Assembly (NCBI GenBank): GCA_022447335.1
Contig: JAKVCF010000102.1
Location: 1 to 8,485, forward strand
Source: Planctomycetota bacterium
GTDB taxonomy: Bacteria; Planctomycetota; UBA1135
DNA length: 8,485 bases
Direction: 5' to 3'
The position numbers were made by a program, and so were the translations under genes. Within the stretch, counting starts at the first letter, position 1, and each line of letters begins with the position of its first letter. The notes beneath the pieces were generated by a model. That model was not told the DNA's origin, searched no databases, and saw only the letters and a list, made by a program, of their open reading frames with translations. This document shows positions 5,634 to 8,485 of this stretch, piece after piece.

Positions 5634-6821
5634 ATGACTGCTCCCAGTCCGGCCAGCCGGCTACGCGTCTCGCGCAAAGCCGAACTCTTCATGGAGTCGG
5701 TGATTCGTGAGATGACACGCGTCGCCAATGCGCACGACGCGCTCAATCTCGCACAGGGATTCCCGGACTTCCCCGCACCCGACGCTTTGAAGGAGGCCGC
5801 GGTGCGTGCGATTCGCGAAGACGTCAACCAGTACGCGATCACTTGGGGCGCCACCAAATTACGCGCGGCTATCGGAACCTTCATGCAGGAGCGCCGTGGC
5901 GTGGCCATTGAGCCGGATGAGCAGGTTACTGTGGTGTGTGGCGGCACCGAAGGCATGATCGCTGCAATGATGGGCATTCTGGACCCCGGCGATGAGGTGC
6001 TCATTCCGGAACCCTTCTACGAAAACTATGGTCCAGACGGCATCCTTTCGGGCGCGGTGCCTGTCTTCGTTCCATTGGGTGAGGGTTTTCGTCTCGATGT
6101 CGAAATATTACGCGCGGCACTCACTCCCGCCACACGTGCAGTGGTGCTGAATACACCGCACAACCCGACTGGACGCGTTTTCGACGAAGCAGAGATGGAC
6201 GCGCTCTGCACCTTTGTGCAGGAGCACGATTTACTGCTTTTCACTGATGAGATCTATGAAGAAATCCTCTACACCGGGCCGCACCAATGTCCGTTGCTGC
6301 GCCCGGGTATGGCTGAACGCACAGTAGTCATTTCCGGCGCATCGAAGACCTATTCGATCACTGGTTGGCGCATTGGCTGGGTCATCAGCCCACCTGAGCT
6401 CACCAGTGGTGTGCGTAAAGTGCACGACTTTCTAACCGTCGGGGCCGCAGCTCCTTTACAGGAAGCGGTAGCCGAAGCATTGCTCTGGGAGGACTCTTAC
6501 TACGAGGCCATGCGCCAGGAGTATCGGCTACGTCGCGACCGCATGGTGGTGGATCTTCGCGCAGCAGGCTTCGCCTGCGAAGTCCCGGAAGGCGCCTACT
6601 ACATCATGGCTGATTGCCGAGAGTTGCAGCAACCGGGCGAGAATGATGTCGACTTTGCTATGCGCCTCGTACGTGAAGCCGGCGTCGCGACTGTGCCTGG
6701 ATCGTCCTTCTATCAGGATCCGAAGGACGGCATGCACCTGACGCGCTTCTGCTACGCCAAGAAGATGGGGACCCTGGAAGCTGCTGGACAACGCCTTCGC
6801 AAATGGGCTGATCGCAGATGA
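5634..6821 (+). CDS. PLP-dependent class I/II aminotransferase (YbdL/kynurenine aminotransferase-like)
   Basis: This 395-residue fold-type I aminotransferase moves an amino group between an amino acid and a 2-oxo acid in the cytoplasm. Visible landmarks are LAQGFPDFPAP in the N-terminal substrate region, NTPHNPTG (173-180) with the PLP-contacting Asn, Asp205 and Tyr208 in TDEIYEE, and the Schiff-base Lys238 in SGASKTYSITGWRIGW. The substrate carboxylate Arg371 lies in LTRFCYAKK. The NTPHNP signature and RFCYAK end resemble the KAT/YbdL subgroup (kynurenine, glutamine or methionine aminotransferases) more than AspC. The exact donor is not determinable. ATG 5634 follows GGGGG directly, a poor ribosome site, but the N-terminal alignment fits. 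The stop overlaps the ATG of the next gene (ATGA, 6818-6821), so the two are probably co-translated. Confidence 0.94.
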   Translation: MTAPSPASRLRVSRKAELFMESVIREMTRVANAHDALNLAQGFPDFPAPDALKEAAVRAIREDVNQYAITWGATKLRAAIGTFMQERRGVAIEPDEQVTVVCGGTEGMIAAMMGILDPGDEVLIPEPFYENYGPDGILSGAVPVFVPLGEGFRLDVEILRAALTPATRAVVLNTPHNPTGRVFDEAEMDALCTFVQEHDLLLFTDEIYEEILYTGPHQCPLLRPGMAERTVVISGASKTYSITGWRIGWVISPPELTSGVRKVHDFLTVGAAAPLQEAVAEALLWEDSYYEAMRQEYRLRRDRMVVDLRAAGFACEVPEGAYYIMADCRELQQPGENDVDFAMRLVREAGVATVPGSSFYQDPKDGMHLTRFCYAKKMGTLEAAGQRLRKWADRR

Positions 6822-8038
6822 AAGCAAGGACCGCCCTACTTGCACTCGTGCTGATGAGCAACGGGATCGCCTGTAGCGAATCGAAACAAGAAGCGCTACC
6901 TCCGGCGCCGCGTGAAACCCAGCAGCCACTCGAACCGGAGCTCCTGCTCCGGGCGCGCGCCTCCCGCGGCGCAGGATACGCCGAACGCTATCAAGCAGGC
7001 TCGCAAATCAGCCCTGCGCGTCACTACCTGTTCAGTGGTATCGCGCATTTCGTCTTCCACGAAGAAGGCAAAAAGCCAGGCACCTTCGATTTCGAAGTCG
7101 CATTAGCCAGCCCAAGTCTGCAGCGTTACCAACTCACCCTCGATCTATGGAAAAACTGGTTCCTACTCGGCGGACCGGGAGACTCCTGGCTCAAAACGCC
7201 GAATGACAGCGCCCCCCGGCCTAACTCCGCAGGAGCTGAAGAGCTCGAAGAAGACGCAGCTTTGCGTTGGCTGATTCTTGGCTTCCCCGCATCATTGGAG
7301 CGCGCCCACGCGCGCAATCAGGCCGAGCAATGGTCAGAGCTGTGGAAAAAGAGGGAGCCCGTTCCACTCGCCGCAGATTTTGGGCGCGGCGACCTGCAGC
7401 TTTGGCTCGAGCCTTCTACTGGCCTCCCGAAGCGTGTAGAGCGGCGCGGGGAAAATGGTAGAGCATCTGTGCTACTAACGGTGCAGGATTGGACTCTGTC
7501 CTACCCAGGCAGCCAGGGCGAACGACTCTATCCCCGTCAGTGGAACTGGCAGCGTAAGGACTGGGTTCTCGAAGAGAAGTTAGCGCAGATCGAAGATTGT
7601 GCTCTCTTCCTCGACACGGCTTTCCGCCCAGTGGAGGCCCCCATGTCGCAATATCAAGTCTGGCGCGGTGCCGACGGTAGCACGCAGCGTGTGCCCGACG
7701 AGCGCTTTGCCCTGGTTGCTCATTCAATGCGCTACCGCGCCCTGTCGGAAAAATCTGCAGCCGACAATTCAGCATGCATATGGGAATTTCGTAATGCAAC
7801 AGAACGTCAGTTCGTCGAACAACTCGAGGACGACGCCGAAGGCGAGGGCGTGGAAGTGATTGCCAATCAGCTTTGCCTACTCTGGAGCACACCTCAGTTT
7901 CAGTCACTGAATAACGAGGCTGAAGCCTGGCTGAGCGAGATCGCAGCTCAAAATGGATTTGAGACGATCGGTCCGATCTGGGTGCGCACCGAAGTCGTTG
8001 GACTCGAAGTCCTGGTCCCAGTGCGCAAGCGCGACTAG
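6818..8038 (+). CDS. Putative lipoprotein with LolA-like and GyrI-like regions, function unknown
   Basis: I do not recognise this 406-residue protein as a named family. Residues 1-19 form a signal-like start (Lys2, Arg4, then LLALVLMSNGIAC) ending at Cys19, a possible lipidation site with Gly instead of Leu at -3. A linker rich in Pro, Glu and Gln follows. Residues about 68-285 are beta-rich and Trp-rich. They contain FSGIAHFVFHEEG, a strand pattern ending in GDSWLKTP, and LWLEPSTGLPKRVERRG from about 195, reminiscent of the LolA/LppX lipoprotein-carrier fold. Residues about 290-406 start with QRVPDERFALVAHSMRY and end with QNGFETIGPIW (378-388) and GLEVLVPVRK. This resembles the GyrI-like/AraC effector-binding fold, with Glu397 at the position of its conserved acidic residue. 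Both domain readings are pattern-based inference. ATGA overlap couples it to the aminotransferase gene, and its TAG overlaps the opposing galK TAG. The gene call itself is strong. Confidence 0.85.
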   Translation: MKARTALLALVLMSNGIACSESKQEALPPAPRETQQPLEPELLLRARASRGAGYAERYQAGSQISPARHYLFSGIAHFVFHEEGKKPGTFDFEVALASPSLQRYQLTLDLWKNWFLLGGPGDSWLKTPNDSAPRPNSAGAEELEEDAALRWLILGFPASLERAHARNQAEQWSELWKKREPVPLAADFGRGDLQLWLEPSTGLPKRVERRGENGRASVLLTVQDWTLSYPGSQGERLYPRQWNWQRKDWVLEEKLAQIEDCALFLDTAFRPVEAPMSQYQVWRGADGSTQRVPDERFALVAHSMRYRALSEKSAADNSACIWEFRNATERQFVEQLEDDAEGEGVEVIANQLCLLWSTPQFQSLNNEAEAWLSEIAAQNGFETIGPIWVRTEVVGLEVLVPVRKRD

Positions 8039-8485
8039 TCGAGTGCCCACTCAACTGGGCCACCGGCCGGGCGGAATATCATGACCTCGGTATCACGTCC
8101 AGTTGCTTCGCGATAGCGACGCGGAACCTCCGCCGCAAAGTCCTCGATCGCACCTGGATTTAGAATCGCCACGCTGCAACCACCGAAACCCGCACCGGTC
8201 AGACGCGATCCGTAACAGCCATCCACGGCGATCGCGGCTTCGACCAAAGCATCAAGCTCTGGAACCGAAACTTCGTACAACCGGCGTAGCGAACTATGCG
8301 CTTCCGTCATTGCTGCGCCGAAGGCGTCCAAACGCCCGGCACGAAGCCCCGCGGAAGCCTGCTTAGTACGCGCCACTTCGCTGACGACGTGCTCGGTACG
8401 CTTTTGCTGCACTTCACTAAGCAGATAACTGTGCTTCTCGAACTGCTCGCGCTCGAGGTGCGCCAGGCAAGCAAGCCCCGGAATG
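8035..8485 (-). CDS. galK: Galactokinase, C-terminal part (partial, runs off the window)
   Basis: About 149 C-terminal codons are present on the minus strand, ending at TAG (8035-8037); the frame is open to base 8485 with no start in view. Galactokinase phosphorylates galactose to galactose-1-phosphate, the first committed step of the Leloir pathway. The fragment contains KRTEHVVSEVART (E. coli RRVRHVVTENART), AHSSLRRLYEVSVPELDALVE, and the GHMP-kinase motif 3 SRLTGAGFGGCSVAIL (around 8170-8212), which helps shape the ATP and sugar site. It ends with GRDTEVMIFRPAGG, matching the galactokinase tail. The catalytic Asp and the N-terminal galactose signature lie outside the window. Another GHMP sugar kinase is possible but less likely. 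It converges with the upstream putative lipoprotein gene, sharing CTAG at 8035-8038. Confidence 0.92.
   Translation of the reverse strand, partial: IPGLACLAHLEREQFEKHSYLLSEVQQKRTEHVVSEVARTKQASAGLRAGRLDAFGAAMTEAHSSLRRLYEVSVPELDALVEAAIAVDGCYGSRLTGAGFGGCSVAILNPGAIEDFAAEVPRRYREATGRDTEVMIFRPAGGPVEWALD

Noticed and set aside
5621..6004. 127-codon minus-strand open frame over the aminotransferase start.
   Set aside because: Its composition is typical of antisense frames in G+C-rich genes, and the + strand gene has full catalytic motifs.
8041..8060. Small inverted repeat GCCCA/TGGGC just after the convergent stops, considered as a terminator.
   Set aside because: The stem is only five pairs, has no T-run on either strand and lies inside galK coding sequence.
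7416..8063. Long open frame of 215 codons on the minus strand opposite the putative lipoprotein gene.
   Set aside because: It is Arg- and Ser-rich, low in recognisable motifs, lies wholly antisense to a better-supported gene and its start overlaps galK. It is a shadow of codon bias.
1..8485. Search for CRISPR repeats, tRNA or rRNA, insertion sequences, toxin-antitoxin pairs, phage or defence genes.
   Set aside because: No regularly spaced repeats, terminal inverted repeats, transposase motifs or RNA gene patterns were seen; every stretch is accounted for by the listed genes.

Overview
The window reads as ordinary chromosome of a bacterium with roughly 60% G+C, most likely a proteobacterium. 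The main evidence is the housekeeping iron-sulfur cluster (isc) operon in its classical order, including the small gene iscX, which is best known from gamma- and betaproteobacteria. A myxobacterial or other delta-like lineage is not excluded, because the HEAT-repeat lipoprotein and the leucine-type dehydrogenase do not settle the placement. No rRNA, tRNA, CRISPR array, insertion sequence, phage gene or attachment site was found.

Layout. Positions 1-3510 (+) hold the 3' part of an isc operon: the end of iscU, an A-type carrier in the iscA position (its core looks more like ErpA), hscB, hscA, fdx and iscX. Adjacent genes overlap or lie 4 bases apart, so they are probably co-transcribed and translationally coupled. 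IscU is the scaffold on which clusters are built, HscB/HscA are the J-protein/Hsp70 pair that releases the cluster, Fdx supplies electrons, the A-type carrier delivers clusters and IscX tunes the cysteine desulfurase. IscR and IscS would be expected just upstream, outside the window.

Positions 3501-4577 (-) encode a leucine/phenylalanine/valine-type amino-acid dehydrogenase that converges on iscX with a 10-base tail overlap. Across a 54-base divergent gap, a second rightward unit (4632-8038) encodes a HEAT-repeat putative lipoprotein, a PLP-dependent aminotransferase of the kynurenine/methionine/glutamine type (close to YbdL/KAT), and a second putative lipoprotein of unknown function. That last protein appears to join a LolA-like beta-rich region to a GyrI-like ligand-binding region. 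It converges with the 3' part of a galactokinase gene (8035-8485, -), the two sharing a CTAG in which both stop codons lie.

The window is extremely compact: only about 82 bases (3291-3294, 4578-4631, 5610-5633) fall outside a called gene, and no stretch over 300 bases lacks one. I see no convincing new system. The best leads are the two-domain putative lipoprotein at 6818-8038, the ErpA-like carrier in the isc operon, and the hscB start buried in an iscA active-site cysteine codon.
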